A stretch of DNA of 64,000 nucleotides from an uncultured Oscillospiraceae bacterium (lineage in GTDB: Bacteria > Bacillota > Clostridia > Oscillospirales > Oscillospiraceae). Position 1 is the stretch's first letter; the number at the start of each line of letters is the position of its first letter. The notes beneath the pieces were generated by a model. That model was given only the letters and a program-made list of their open reading frames with translations, searched no databases and had not been told where the DNA came from. The position numbers and the translations under genes were made by a program. The DNA lies in contig CAKUDE010000002.1 in assembly GCA_934645175.1 (NCBI GenBank), forward strand, positions 1 to 64,000, given 5' to 3'. Shown in pieces: positions 51,522 to 60,363 of the stretch.

Positions 51522-52559
51522 ATGACATTTGACTATACAGCCGCGGGGGAGCGCTGCCGCGTCGTCCTTGGCCGCGGGACGCTTGCGCACCTCGGCGCGG
51601 AGCTGGCCGTGCTTGCGCCGCACAGCCGGGCGATGATCGTGACCGACAAGACCGTCGCGCCGCTGTACCTGGAGCGGGTGCGCGACAGTCTCCGGACGGC
51701 GGACATCGATTCCGAGGCCGTGCTGCTCCGTCCCGGAGAATCCGCCAAAACGGCGGAGAGCTATGTGGAGCTTCTGTGCCGCCTGGCCGATGCCGGTTTG
51801 ACCCGCAGCGACACGGTTCTTGCGCTCGGCGGCGGTGTGATCGGCGACCTGGCGGGCTTTGCCGCCGCGACCTATCTGCGCGGCATTCGATTTGTCCAGC
51901 TCCCGACCACGCTTCTGGCCATGGCGGACGCCTGTATCGGCGGGAAATGCGCCATCGACCTGCCTGCCGGAAAAAATCTGGCGGGCGCGTTCCACCAGCC
52001 CGCGCTGAGCCTCTGCGACGTCTCTCTGCTCGACAGCCTCCCGCCGGAGCTGCTGCGCGAGGGCTGCGCGGAATTGATAAAGATCGCAATTCTGTTTGAT
52101 CCGACCCTGTTTGCACACTTGGAACGCTTCGGCCCGGACTTTGACCGGGAGTGGGCCGTTGCGTGCGCGCTGCGCCACAAGGCGCGGCTGGTCAGCGAGG
52201 ATCCCTTCGACACCGGCGTCCGTCGGCTCCTGAATCTCGGCCACACCCTCGGTCACGCCATCGAAGCGTGCAGCGGTTTTTCCGAGCTGCACGGCAATGC
52301 CGTCTCCGTCGGGCTGGCGGCAATGGCGCGCGGCTTCTGCCGCGACAGCCAACGAATTCTTGCACTGTTAGATGCTTTTTCGCTCCCGACTACGACAAAA
52401 TATTCCGCTGCGGCGCTGGCAAGGGCCGCGCTGCATGATAAAAAGCGCAGCGGTGCGACGCTGCATCTGATCGTTCCGCGAGAGATCGGACGCTGCGAGA
52501 TTGTGGACTACCCCGCAGACCGGATCGCGGCGCTTTGGGAGGAGGTGCTGGGGGTATGA
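51522..52559 (+). CDS. aroB: 3-dehydroquinate synthase
   Basis: Second step of the shikimate pathway, closing DAHP to 3-dehydroquinate with NAD and a metal. The 345 residues have VLALGGGVIGDLAGFAAATY and RFVQLPTTLLAMADACIGGK (NAD and substrate loops), KNLAGAFHQP, and the metal histidines in LNLGHTLGHAIE and FSELHGNAVSVG. ATG 51522 follows AAGGGGAT. First gene of a six-gene operon whose members overlap or nearly touch; together with aroA, aroC, aroE/K and aroQ it covers every step from DAHP to chorismate. DAHP synthase itself is not in the cluster. Confidence 0.96.
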   Translation: MTFDYTAAGERCRVVLGRGTLAHLGAELAVLAPHSRAMIVTDKTVAPLYLERVRDSLRTADIDSEAVLLRPGESAKTAESYVELLCRLADAGLTRSDTVLALGGGVIGDLAGFAAATYLRGIRFVQLPTTLLAMADACIGGKCAIDLPAGKNLAGAFHQPALSLCDVSLLDSLPPELLREGCAELIKIAILFDPTLFAHLERFGPDFDREWAVACALRHKARLVSEDPFDTGVRRLLNLGHTLGHAIEACSGFSELHGNAVSVGLAAMARGFCRDSQRILALLDAFSLPTTTKYSAAALARAALHDKKRSGATLHLIVPREIGRCEIVDYPADRIAALWEEVLGV

Positions 52560-53806
52560 TTCAGCGGCTCTCACCGAGGAGAATCGGCGGGCGTTTCTGC
52601 GCCGTCGTCTCCAAATCCCACGCGCAGCGGGCGCTGCTCTGCGCCGCGCTTGCCGACCGTCCGGCCACCTATGTCTGCGGCGCGCTTCCACAGGACGTGG
52701 AGGCCATGCTGCGCTGCCTGTCCGCGCTCGGCGCGGAGGTCACGCACGGGCAAAACGCCGTCACCGTCCGCCCCCCGGAGCTGCCGCGCGGCGATATCAC
52801 GCTTGACTGCGGCGAGAGCGGCGCAACGCTGCGGTTTCTTCTTCCCGTCGCGGCGGCGCTCGGCGTCAGTGCAGAGTTTGTCCTGCATGGGCGTCTGGCG
52901 GAGCGGCCGATCGACACGCTGTTGTCGCTGCTGAACGCCAACGGCTGCACCGCCGTCAAGACGGGCGAACGGATTACCTGCGAGGGAAGGCTGCGCAGCG
53001 GCGTGTTTGCGCTGCCCGGCGACATCAGCTCGCAGTACGTCTCCGGCCTTCTGTTCGCGCTTCCGCTGTTGCCGGGCGATTCGGAGATCCGTCTGACCTC
53101 CGCGCCGGAATCGGAGGGCTACATTGCCATGACGCTGGAGATGCTGGAGCGCTTTTCCGTCCGTGCGGCGAAAACGCCCTCCGGCTGGTACATTCCCGGC
53201 GGGCAGCAATACCGTTCCTGCGGGCGAATTGCCGCCGAGGGGGACTGGTCGGCGGCGTCGATGTTCTTCTGCGCGGGCGCATTTTCCGCGCCTGTTGTCT
53301 ATGAGGGCCTGCCGGACGCCACGATGCAGCCCGACCGCCGTCTGCCGGAGCTGCTGCGTGAGTTCGGTGCGGAGGTGTCCTTCGACGGTATACTGTGGCG
53401 CGTTAACCCCGCGCGGCTTCACGGCATTTGCATCGATGCCGGGGGTACTCCCGACCTTGTTCCCGCGCTGGCGCTTACGGCCACGGCAGCGGAGGGCGAA
53501 ACGCGTATTTTCGGCGCGGCACGTCTGCGCTATAAAGAAAGCGACCGTCTGCGGAGCATTTGCGAGGTGCTGACACGGCTCGGTGCTTCGGTCAGACAGA
53601 CGGACGACGGGCTGCGTATCGTCGGCTCGCCGCTTTCGGGCGGCGAGGTGGATCCGCAAAACGACCACCGCATCGCAATGCTTGCAGGCGTTGCATCGGC
53701 GCGCTGCGTGCAGTCGGTTTCCGTGCGCCGCAGCGAGTGCGCCGCAAAATCCTATCCGGATTTCTGGCGCGATCTGAAACAGAACAGCAGGGAGCGCGAA
53801 CCATGA
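52556..53806 (+). CDS. aroA: 3-phosphoshikimate 1-carboxyvinyltransferase (EPSP synthase)
   Basis: Joins PEP to shikimate-3-phosphate. The 416 residues carry SKSHAQRALLCAALA (substrate site with lysine), the LDCGESGATLRFLLPVAAAL loop, LPGDISSQYVSGLLFALPL, and RIKESDR-like ARLRYKESDRLRSI with DPQNDHRIAMLAGV. The glyphosate-contact loop ESGATLR lacks the GNAGTAMR form of E. coli, so it is a class II-like enzyme. It starts four bases inside aroB (ATGA overlap) and overlaps aroC the same way. Slightly diverged but all active-site residues look present. Confidence 0.95.
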   Translation: MIQRLSPRRIGGRFCAVVSKSHAQRALLCAALADRPATYVCGALPQDVEAMLRCLSALGAEVTHGQNAVTVRPPELPRGDITLDCGESGATLRFLLPVAAALGVSAEFVLHGRLAERPIDTLLSLLNANGCTAVKTGERITCEGRLRSGVFALPGDISSQYVSGLLFALPLLPGDSEIRLTSAPESEGYIAMTLEMLERFSVRAAKTPSGWYIPGGQQYRSCGRIAAEGDWSAASMFFCAGAFSAPVVYEGLPDATMQPDRRLPELLREFGAEVSFDGILWRVNPARLHGICIDAGGTPDLVPALALTATAAEGETRIFGAARLRYKESDRLRSICEVLTRLGASVRQTDDGLRIVGSPLSGGEVDPQNDHRIAMLAGVASARCVQSVSVRRSECAAKSYPDFWRDLKQNSREREP

Positions 53807-54879
53807 GCAATTCCGTCGGAACTCTTTTGAAAATTACCCTGTTCGGCGAGTCGCACGGCCCGGCGGTCGGAGTCGTGCTCGACGGCTTTCCCGCGGGCTT
53901 TGCTCCGGATTTCGACGCGCTGCAGGCGTTTCTCGACCGCCGCGCCCCCGGTCGGAGCGAGCTTTCCACGCCGCGCCCGGAGTCGGATCAACCCGAATTT
54001 CTCAGCGGCTTTTACCGCGGCCGCACAAACGGCGCACCGATCACGGCGGTCCTCCGGAACCGGAATGCGCATTCCGAGGCGTATGACGGGCTGAACGGCT
54101 TTTTCCGACCCTCGCACGCCGATTTTCCGGCGTATGTGAAGTTCTCCGGGCAAAACGATCCGAACGGCGGCGGGCATTTTTCCGGCCGTCTGACGGCGGC
54201 GCTCTGCGCTGCGGGCGGGCTTTGCCTGCAATGGCTGGAGCGGATGAATATACGGATTTTTTCGCATATTTTTCAAATCGGCGCCGTGACGGACGCCGCC
54301 TTTGATCCGCTCTCGCCGCAGCCGGCGGCGCACGGTATGGCGTTGCGGACGCTCGACCCCGCCGCCGCGCAGGCGATGCGCGACGAAATATTGCGGGCGA
54401 AATCGCAGGGCGATTCCGTCGGCGGGAGCGTTGAGTGCGCCGTGACGGGACTGCCGGTCGGTGTCGGCGAGCCGCCCTTCGACGGTCTGGAAAACCGGCT
54501 GGCGCAGCTTCTGTTTGCAATTCCCGCCGTGAAGGGCGTGGAGTTCGGCAGCGGCTTTTCTGCAGCCGCCATGTGCGGAAGCGCCCACAACGACGCAATG
54601 TTCCGCGACGCGCTCGGGGCCGTCCGCACGCGGACAAATCACGCCGGCGGGATCCTCGGCGGCCTGTCGAACGGGATGCCGCTCCTGTTTCGGGTTGCAA
54701 TCAAGCCCACGCCGTCCGTTTCCCTGCCGCAGGAGAGCGTTTCTCCCGTGGATTCGGGTATGCTGCGCATTGCCGGACGACACGATCCCTGCATTGTCCC
54801 GCGCGCGCTGCCCTGTGTGGAGGCGGCTGCCGCAATCGCTTTGACGGATCTGATCCTGGAGGGACGCAAATGGAATTAA
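53803..54879 (+). CDS. aroC: Chorismate synthase
   Basis: FMN-dependent last step that makes chorismate from EPSP. The 358 residues include LFGESHGPAVGVVLDGFP at the N-terminus, GHFSGRLTAALCAAGG, the GDSVGGSVECAVTGLP loop, and RTNHAGGILGGLSNG with RHDPCIVPRALP near the end. Both overlaps (four bases with aroA; ten with the chorismate mutase gene) show tight translational coupling. Normal length for the bacterial enzyme. Confidence 0.96.
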   Translation: MSNSVGTLLKITLFGESHGPAVGVVLDGFPAGFAPDFDALQAFLDRRAPGRSELSTPRPESDQPEFLSGFYRGRTNGAPITAVLRNRNAHSEAYDGLNGFFRPSHADFPAYVKFSGQNDPNGGGHFSGRLTAALCAAGGLCLQWLERMNIRIFSHIFQIGAVTDAAFDPLSPQPAAHGMALRTLDPAAAQAMRDEILRAKSQGDSVGGSVECAVTGLPVGVGEPPFDGLENRLAQLLFAIPAVKGVEFGSGFSAAAMCGSAHNDAMFRDALGAVRTRTNHAGGILGGLSNGMPLLFRVAIKPTPSVSLPQESVSPVDSGMLRIAGRHDPCIVPRALPCVEAAAAIALTDLILEGRKWN

Positions 54880-55127
54880 CGACGCTGCGCCGCGAGATCG
54901 ACGAGATCGACCGTGAGCTGCTTACCCTGTATCTCCGCCGGGCGGCGCTTTCCGACCGGATCGGCGCATATAAAAAAAGCGTCGGCGCACCGGTTTACCA
55001 ACCGGAGCGCGAGACGGAAAAGCTCCGCGCGCTGACTGCCGGCCTGTCGGCGGAGGAAGCCGCAGAGGTCGAAGCGCTGTTCCGGACGCTCTTTTTGCTC
55101 AGCCGGAAACGGCAGGAGGCGCTATGA
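54870..55127 (+). CDS. Chorismate mutase, AroQ class
   Basis: Converts chorismate to prephenate for phenylalanine and tyrosine. The 85 residues make the three-helix AroQ fold: LTTLRREIDEIDRELLTLYL with RRAALSDRIGAYKKSVGAP, then VYQPERETEKLRAL. The arginine and lysine residues of helix 1 and 2 that hold the substrate are present. It is a stand-alone domain rather than fused to prephenate dehydratase. GGAGGGACGC precedes the ATG within aroC. Its stop overlaps the next gene by four bases. Confidence 0.9.
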   Translation: MELTTLRREIDEIDRELLTLYLRRAALSDRIGAYKKSVGAPVYQPERETEKLRALTAGLSAEEAAEVEALFRTLFLLSRKRQEAL

Positions 55128-56341
55128 GCCGCTACGGTCTGCTCGGGCGACGCCTGACGCATAGTTATTCACCGCAGCTTCATGCGCTGCTCGGAAATCC
55201 CGACTATACACTGTTTCCGGTCGAGCCGGAGGCGCTTGCGGATTTCTTCTCTGCGGGAGAATTTGACGGGATCAATGTCACGATCCCCTATAAGCGCGAT
55301 GCGCTGCGCTTCTGCGCGTCGCTTTCGCCGCAGGCACGGGCCGTCGGCGCGGTCAATACCGTCGTCCGCCGCCCCGACGGGACGCTTTACGGCGACAACA
55401 CGGATATTGACGGCTTTACCGCGCTGCTGGCGCTTGCGGGCGGCGTGTGTCCCGGCGAAAAGGCGCTGGTGCTCGGCTCGGGCGGCGCGTCGCAGACGGT
55501 GCGGTATGTGCTTTCCGGCGCGGGCGCGGAAGTGGTTACGATCTCCCGCAGCGGAGCGGATCACTACGGAAATATCGAGCGCCACGCGGATGCAGTGCTT
55601 CTTGTCAACGCGACGCCGGTCGGGATGTACCCGCAGACGGCGGCGCAGCCGCTTTGCCTGACACGTCTGCCGCGCCTTCGCGCCGTGATCGACCTGATCT
55701 ATAACCCCCTGCGCACAAGGCTGCTTCAGCAGGCGCAGGCGCTGGGAATGCGCGCCGTCGGCGGGCTGGCCATGCTTGTCGCGCAGGGCGCGGCGGCGCA
55801 TGAGCGCTTCGGCTTCGGTACGGTCGATGCGGCGCGGCAGGCCGGGATTCTGCGGCGGCTGCGCGGGCAGATGGAAAATCTGCTTCTGATCGGAATGCCC
55901 GGCAGCGGCAAGACCACCGTCGGCCGCCTGCTTGCGGAAAGACTGAACAGAGAGTTTTATGATTGTGACGAGGTGTTTTCGGCACAATTCGGCAGCTCTG
56001 CGGCGGATTATCTTGCCCGCTTCGGCGAAGCGGATTTCCGCCTTCACGAGACCCGGGTGCTTGCCGGGCTCTCGTACCGCTCCGGCTGCGTTATCGCCAC
56101 GGGCGGCGGCTGCGTCACGCGCAGGGAAAACGATGCGCTGCTGCGCGAAAACAGCCGCGTCCTCTGGCTGCAGCGCGACCTGTCGCGCCTGGCATCGGAC
56201 GGCCGCCCGCTTTCTCTGCGTGACGGCGCGGAGGCGCTCTGGCTGCAGCGCCGCGCGCGCTACGCGGCGCTGGCCGACGATACGGTCGGGAACAACGGCG
56301 CGCTGTCGCAGACGATTGAAACAATATTGGAGATTCTATGA
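55124..56341 (+). CDS. Bifunctional shikimate dehydrogenase / shikimate kinase (AroE-AroK fusion)
   Basis: 405 residues combining two pathway steps. Residues 1-245 are AroE: GLLGRRLTHSYSPQLHALLG, NVTIPYK with the catalytic lysine, GDNTDIDGF, the NADP loop VLGSGGASQTVRYVL and NATPVGMYP. Residues ~251-405 are a shikimate kinase: LLIGMPGSGKTTVGRLLAER (Walker A at 257-264), DCDEVFSAQFG, IATGGGCVTRRENDALL, and a lid with GRPLSLRDG. There is no stop or shift between the halves. An in-frame ATG (codon 250) just before the kinase could also give free AroK. It joins the chorismate mutase gene and aroQ by four-base overlaps. Confidence 0.93.
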   Translation: MSRYGLLGRRLTHSYSPQLHALLGNPDYTLFPVEPEALADFFSAGEFDGINVTIPYKRDALRFCASLSPQARAVGAVNTVVRRPDGTLYGDNTDIDGFTALLALAGGVCPGEKALVLGSGGASQTVRYVLSGAGAEVVTISRSGADHYGNIERHADAVLLVNATPVGMYPQTAAQPLCLTRLPRLRAVIDLIYNPLRTRLLQQAQALGMRAVGGLAMLVAQGAAAHERFGFGTVDAARQAGILRRLRGQMENLLLIGMPGSGKTTVGRLLAERLNREFYDCDEVFSAQFGSSAADYLARFGEADFRLHETRVLAGLSYRSGCVIATGGGCVTRRENDALLRENSRVLWLQRDLSRLASDGRPLSLRDGAEALWLQRRARYAALADDTVGNNGALSQTIETILEIL

Positions 56342-56766
56342 AAATTCTTGTACTGAACGGGCCGAATCTGAACCTTCTCGGCCGGCGTGAGCCGCAGATC
56401 TACGGGCAGAGGAGCTACGCACAGCTTGTTGCATTTATCGAAGCGGCGGCGGCGAAGCTGGGCTGCGGCGTCGAGGTGCGTCAGACGAACCACGAGGGCG
56501 TGCTGATCGACTGGATCCAGCAGGCCGAGGGCGTTTTTGACGGGATCGTTCTCAACGCGGGCGGCTATACGCACACCTCCGTCGCGATTTTGGATGCGCT
56601 TCGTGCCGTTTCCTGCCCTGCCGTGGAGGTGCATCTGTCGGACATTCAAGCGCGCGAGCCCTTCCGCCGCCTGTCCTACGCGGCGATGGGCTGCGTGGCC
56701 TCCTACATCGGCTATGGGTTCGACGGCTACCGAATGGCGCTGGAGCGCCTGCTCCGCTCCTCGTAA
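56338..56766 (+). CDS. aroQ: 3-dehydroquinate dehydratase, type II
   Basis: Removes water from 3-dehydroquinate to give 3-dehydroshikimate. The 142 residues show the type II pattern: KILVLNGPNLNLLGRREPQI with the catalytic tyrosine in YG, RQTNHEGVLIDWIQ, LNAGGYTHTSVAI and EVHLSDIQAREPFRRLSY with the catalytic histidine. The last codons (LLRSS) and the stop are written in a repeat half-unit (GCTCCGCTCCTCGTAATGAC), so the 3' end has been reshaped by the repeat. Last gene of the shikimate operon. Confidence 0.95.
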   Translation: MKILVLNGPNLNLLGRREPQIYGQRSYAQLVAFIEAAAAKLGCGVEVRQTNHEGVLIDWIQQAEGVFDGIVLNAGGYTHTSVAILDALRAVSCPAVEVHLSDIQAREPFRRLSYAAMGCVASYIGYGFDGYRMALERLLRSS

Positions 56767-56870
56767 TGACGCGCAGGCATTGTCATTGCGAGGCCACGTC
56801 AGTGGCCGTGGCAATCTCCTGTAAGACGCTGCATCAGATTGCCGCGTCGCTTCGCTCTCCGGAACGACAC
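56751..56870. repeat. Dispersed REP/MITE-like repeat cluster 14, overlapping the aroQ 3' end
   Basis: A right half-unit (GCTCCGCTCCTCGTAATGAC) overlaps the aroQ stop. A near-complete unit follows, with spacer CCTGTAAGACGCTGCATC; its right end is decayed to GGAACGACAC. Confidence 0.9.
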
Positions 56871-56899
56871 GGGGAAAGGTTTTCCGGCACGATGAACGG

Positions 56900-56930
56900 A
56901 CATCCCCCGGCGCACAGCGCCGGGGGATGT
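56900..56930. terminator. Strong hairpin after the shikimate operon
   Basis: 14-base arms ACATCCCCCGGCGC / GCGCCGGGGGATGT with an ACA loop. No T-run follows, so it could be a weak terminator or a 3'-stabilising element. Confidence 0.6.
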
Positions 56931-57012
56931 CTGCGTGTCCGGGACGCTCCCGATTTGCGCCGGTTCCGGTCGGCAACCGTCCGCCGGTGCCGGGCTGCGC
57001 GAAAATGCGGGC

Positions 57013-57040
57013 TTGCTTTTTTGCCGAATCCTGCTATAAT
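57013..57040 (+). promoter_or_regulatory. Promoter of the MATE/ABC exporter pair
   Basis: TTGCTT, 16-base spacer, TATAAT, 35 bases before the ATG. Confidence 0.72.
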
Positions 57041-57074
57041 GAATTAGATATCATCATATACAGAGGAAAAAACA

Positions 57075-58481
57075 ATGAATTCTTCCGTTTTGCGGCGTTA
57101 CCTCGGCGACGCCGCGTTTTATCGCAGGGCGCTTGCCGTCGCCGTGCCGATCATGATCCAGAACGGCATCACGCAGTTTGTCTCCATGCTCGACAATATC
57201 ATGGTCGGGCGTGTCGGAACGGAGCAGATGACCGGCGTCTCCATTGCCAATCAGCTTCTTTTTGTGTTCTCGCTTGCAATCTTCGGCGCCGTGTCCGGCG
57301 CGGGCATCTTTGCCGCGCAGTTCCACGGCAAGGGTGACAACGGCGGCGTTCGTCTTGCCTTCCGCTTCAAGCTGCTGTTCTGCACGGTGCTGACGGTTGC
57401 CGGTATTGCCGTGCTGATTTTTTTCGGCGACGGACTGATCCGCGCCTATCTGCGCGGCGAGGGTACGCCGGAGCAGATCGAGGCCAGCTTCGGCTATGCG
57501 CGGCGTTACCTGCGCGTGATGCTGCTCGGCCTGCCGCCGTTTGTACTTTCACAGTGCTACAGCTCCACGCTGCGCGAATGCGAGCAGACCGTTGTCCCGA
57601 TGGTCGCGGGCATCGTCGCGGTGCTGACGAACCTGTGCCTGAATACGTTGCTGATTTTCGGTCTGCTGGGGCTGCCCGCGCTCGGCTGCGTCGGCGCGGC
57701 GATCGCAACGGTCGTTTCGCGCTTCGTCGAGCTGGCGGTCGTGGCGCTCTGGGCGCATCTGCACCCGAAGCGCTGCCCCTATGTGACCGGTCTGTACCGC
57801 AGCCTGCGCATTCCCGCCGCGCTGACCCGCCGGATGCTGCTCAAGACGCTGCCGCTGATGGTCAACGAGACGCTCTGGGCGGGTGGTATGGCGCTGCTGG
57901 CGCAGGCCTATTCGCTCGGCGGCTACAATGTCGTTCCGGCAGTCAATATCTGTTCGACCATTTCCAATGTTTTCAATGTTGCGTTTCTTGCAATGGGAAC
58001 CGCCATCGGCATCATCGTCGGGCGGCTTCTCGGTGCAAACCGCTTTGAGGAGGCCGTGGAGACCGACCGAAAGCTCATTGCATTCTCCGTGGCCATCTGC
58101 TTCGTCATCGGTGGCGCAATGGCGCTGCTGGCGCCGCTGTTCCCGCAGATCTACCGCACCACGGACGATATCCGCAGCCTCGCCGCGCAGCTCATCCGTA
58201 TCGCGGCGCTGTGTATGCCGCTCAACTCACTTGCCAACGCCTGCTATTTTACGCTCCGTTCCGGCGGAAAAACCTTCGTCACCTTCCTGTTTGACAGCTT
58301 CTATGTCTGCATCGTGACGGTGCCGATGGCTTATATTCTCAGCCGCTATACCGGCATCGGAATCCGCAGCCTGTTTCTCGTCTGCCAGCTTGCCGACATC
58401 GGCAAGTGCGTCGTCGGCCTGATTATGATCCGCCGCCGTGCCTGGGTGCAGAACATCGTCCGCGAGGAGGTCACGATATGA
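57075..58481 (+). CDS. MATE-family efflux transporter
   Basis: 468-residue exporter with twelve spans. The two MatE halves appear as ALAVAVPIMIQNGITQFVSM with LDNIMVGRVGTEQMTG, and in the middle TLPLMVNETLWAGGMALLAQ. It is not a close copy of the MATE at 50024. The stop overlaps the start of an ABC exporter gene by four bases, so two drug-exporter types are made from one message, which is unusual. AGAGGAAAAAAC precedes the ATG. Substrate unknown. Confidence 0.9.
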   Translation: MNSSVLRRYLGDAAFYRRALAVAVPIMIQNGITQFVSMLDNIMVGRVGTEQMTGVSIANQLLFVFSLAIFGAVSGAGIFAAQFHGKGDNGGVRLAFRFKLLFCTVLTVAGIAVLIFFGDGLIRAYLRGEGTPEQIEASFGYARRYLRVMLLGLPPFVLSQCYSSTLRECEQTVVPMVAGIVAVLTNLCLNTLLIFGLLGLPALGCVGAAIATVVSRFVELAVVALWAHLHPKRCPYVTGLYRSLRIPAALTRRMLLKTLPLMVNETLWAGGMALLAQAYSLGGYNVVPAVNICSTISNVFNVAFLAMGTAIGIIVGRLLGANRFEEAVETDRKLIAFSVAICFVIGGAMALLAPLFPQIYRTTDDIRSLAAQLIRIAALCMPLNSLANACYFTLRSGGKTFVTFLFDSFYVCIVTVPMAYILSRYTGIGIRSLFLVCQLADIGKCVVGLIMIRRRAWVQNIVREEVTI

Positions 58482-60223
58482 ATACAAAATTCTTCCGGGA
58501 GCACGGCCTGCTCCGCATTTTCCTGTCCTATTTCAAGCCGCACCGCAGACTGTTTGCGATTGATATGTTCTGTGCACTGCTTGTCGCGGCGATCGATCTG
58601 GCCTTCCCTCTCATCTCGCGCACGTCAATGAAGACCCTGCTGCCGGAGGGGAAGTTCACGCTCTTTTTTGTTATCATGGGCCTGATGGCGCTGGCATATC
58701 TGCTGCGTGCGGGATTGTACTTCGTTATCACCTACTGGGGGCATACCTTCGGCATTCGCGTCGAGGCGGACATCCGCCGCGACCTGTTTTGTCATATGCA
58801 GAGCCTCGGCTATGATTTTTACGACAAAAACCGAACCGGACAGCTTATGAGCCGTCTAACCACCGATTTGTTTGAAATTACCGAGCTGGCGCATCACGGC
58901 CCGGAGGATCTGGTCATCTCCGCGCTCACCATCGTCGGTGCGCTGGCAATCATGTTCTCCATCGAATGGCGGCTGGCGCTGGTCGTCTGCGCGATCCTGC
59001 CGGTGGCGGTCGCGGTCGTTGTTTCGCGGCGGCGCAAGCTCAGCGCGGTATCCAAGGGCGTCAAGCAAAAGGTTGCGGGCATCAACGCCGAAATTGAGTC
59101 GTCGCTCTCCGGCGCGCGCACGGCCAAGGCCTTTGCCAACGAGCACGTCGAGCTGGAGAAGTTCACCGCCGCAAACGACCGTTTCAAGGTTTCCAAGCGC
59201 GCGTTTCATAAGGAAATGGGCATTTTCAACGGCTCCATGGAGTTCTTCCTCTCCGTTTTGTCCGTGGCGGTCATTGCCGCGGGCGGCGCGCTCATCATGC
59301 GCGACAGTCTGGAAATGGTCGATCTTCTGACCTTTACGCTCTATATCGGCTCGTTCACCTCGCCGCTGCGCCGGTTGGTCAATTTTTCCGAAATGCTTGC
59401 CAACGGCTTTGCCGGTCTGGAGCGCTTCGTGGAGCTGATGCGCACGGAGCCGGAGCTGAAGGATGCGCCGGACGCCGGGGCGCTGACCGACGTGAGGGGC
59501 GGCATCGAGGTTCGGGATGTCAGCTTCCGTTACGATGCGGAAAAGGAGGTCCTTGAGCACGTTTCCTTTACCGTCGCGCCCGGCGAAACCGTCGCGCTTG
59601 TCGGCCCCTCCGGCGGCGGCAAGAGCACGCTCTGCCGCCTGATTCCGCGCTTTTACGACGTGACCGGCGGCGCCATATGCATCGACGGGCAGGACGTTCG
59701 CTCCGTAACGCAGGACTCTCTGCATCACGCCATCGGCGTCGTGCAGCAGGATGTGTTCCTCTTTGCCGATACCATCGGCAACAACATCCGCTATGGCAAG
59801 CCGGACGCGACGATGGACGAGATCGTCGAGGCGGCAAAGCGTGCCGAGATTTACGACGATATCATGCAGATGCCGGACGGCTTCGACACCTATGTCGGAG
59901 AGCGCGGCACGCTGCTCTCCGGCGGTCAGAAGCAGCGCGTTTCCATCGCGCGCGTGTTTCTCAAGAACCCGCCGATCCTTATTCTTGACGAGGCGACGAG
60001 CGCGCTCGACTCCGTGACCGAGGCGCGCATCCAGAGTGCGCTTGATGCGCTGGCCGTCGGCCGTACCACGGTGATCATTGCCCACCGCCTGTCCACCATC
60101 CGCAGCGCCTCGCGAATTTTCGTCATTGCGGGCGGCGGCATTCTGGAGCAGGGCAGTCATGCCGAGCTGATGAAGCGGAACGGCATTTATGCGGGACTTT
60201 GCCGGATGCAGAATCTGGAATGA
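58478..60223 (+). CDS. ABC exporter, fused membrane and ATPase domains
   Basis: 581-residue half-transporter that works as a dimer. Six spans lie in residues ~15-310. The ATPase domain (~335-575) has Walker A ALVGPSGGGKSTLCRLIPRF, Q-loop VVQQDVFLF, signature TLLSGGQKQRVSIARV, Walker B ILILDEATSALD and switch IIAHRLSTI. It resembles bacterial lipid or multidrug exporters (MsbA/BmrA group). It is coupled to the MATE gene. No regulator adjoins the pair. Confidence 0.92.
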   Translation: MNTKFFREHGLLRIFLSYFKPHRRLFAIDMFCALLVAAIDLAFPLISRTSMKTLLPEGKFTLFFVIMGLMALAYLLRAGLYFVITYWGHTFGIRVEADIRRDLFCHMQSLGYDFYDKNRTGQLMSRLTTDLFEITELAHHGPEDLVISALTIVGALAIMFSIEWRLALVVCAILPVAVAVVVSRRRKLSAVSKGVKQKVAGINAEIESSLSGARTAKAFANEHVELEKFTAANDRFKVSKRAFHKEMGIFNGSMEFFLSVLSVAVIAAGGALIMRDSLEMVDLLTFTLYIGSFTSPLRRLVNFSEMLANGFAGLERFVELMRTEPELKDAPDAGALTDVRGGIEVRDVSFRYDAEKEVLEHVSFTVAPGETVALVGPSGGGKSTLCRLIPRFYDVTGGAICIDGQDVRSVTQDSLHHAIGVVQQDVFLFADTIGNNIRYGKPDATMDEIVEAAKRAEIYDDIMQMPDGFDTYVGERGTLLSGGQKQRVSIARVFLKNPPILILDEATSALDSVTEARIQSALDALAVGRTTVIIAHRLSTIRSASRIFVIAGGGILEQGSHAELMKRNGIYAGLCRMQNLE

Positions 60224-60252
60224 ACGGAAATCGGCATATCGGCACATTACTA

Positions 60253-60281
60253 TTGCATATTGCGGCAAAACATGCTACAAT
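60253..60281 (+). promoter_or_regulatory. Promoter of the amino-sugar gene cluster
   Basis: TTGCAT, 17-base spacer, TACAAT. A CGGC/GCCG hairpin lies in the ~75-base leader to the TTG start. Confidence 0.68.
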
Positions 60282-60363
60282 TCGCTTACAAAATTGCATC
60301 TGCACGGCTTCGGCCGCTTTGCATAGAATGAGCAAAAAGAAATATCAGGAAGGATGATCTATT

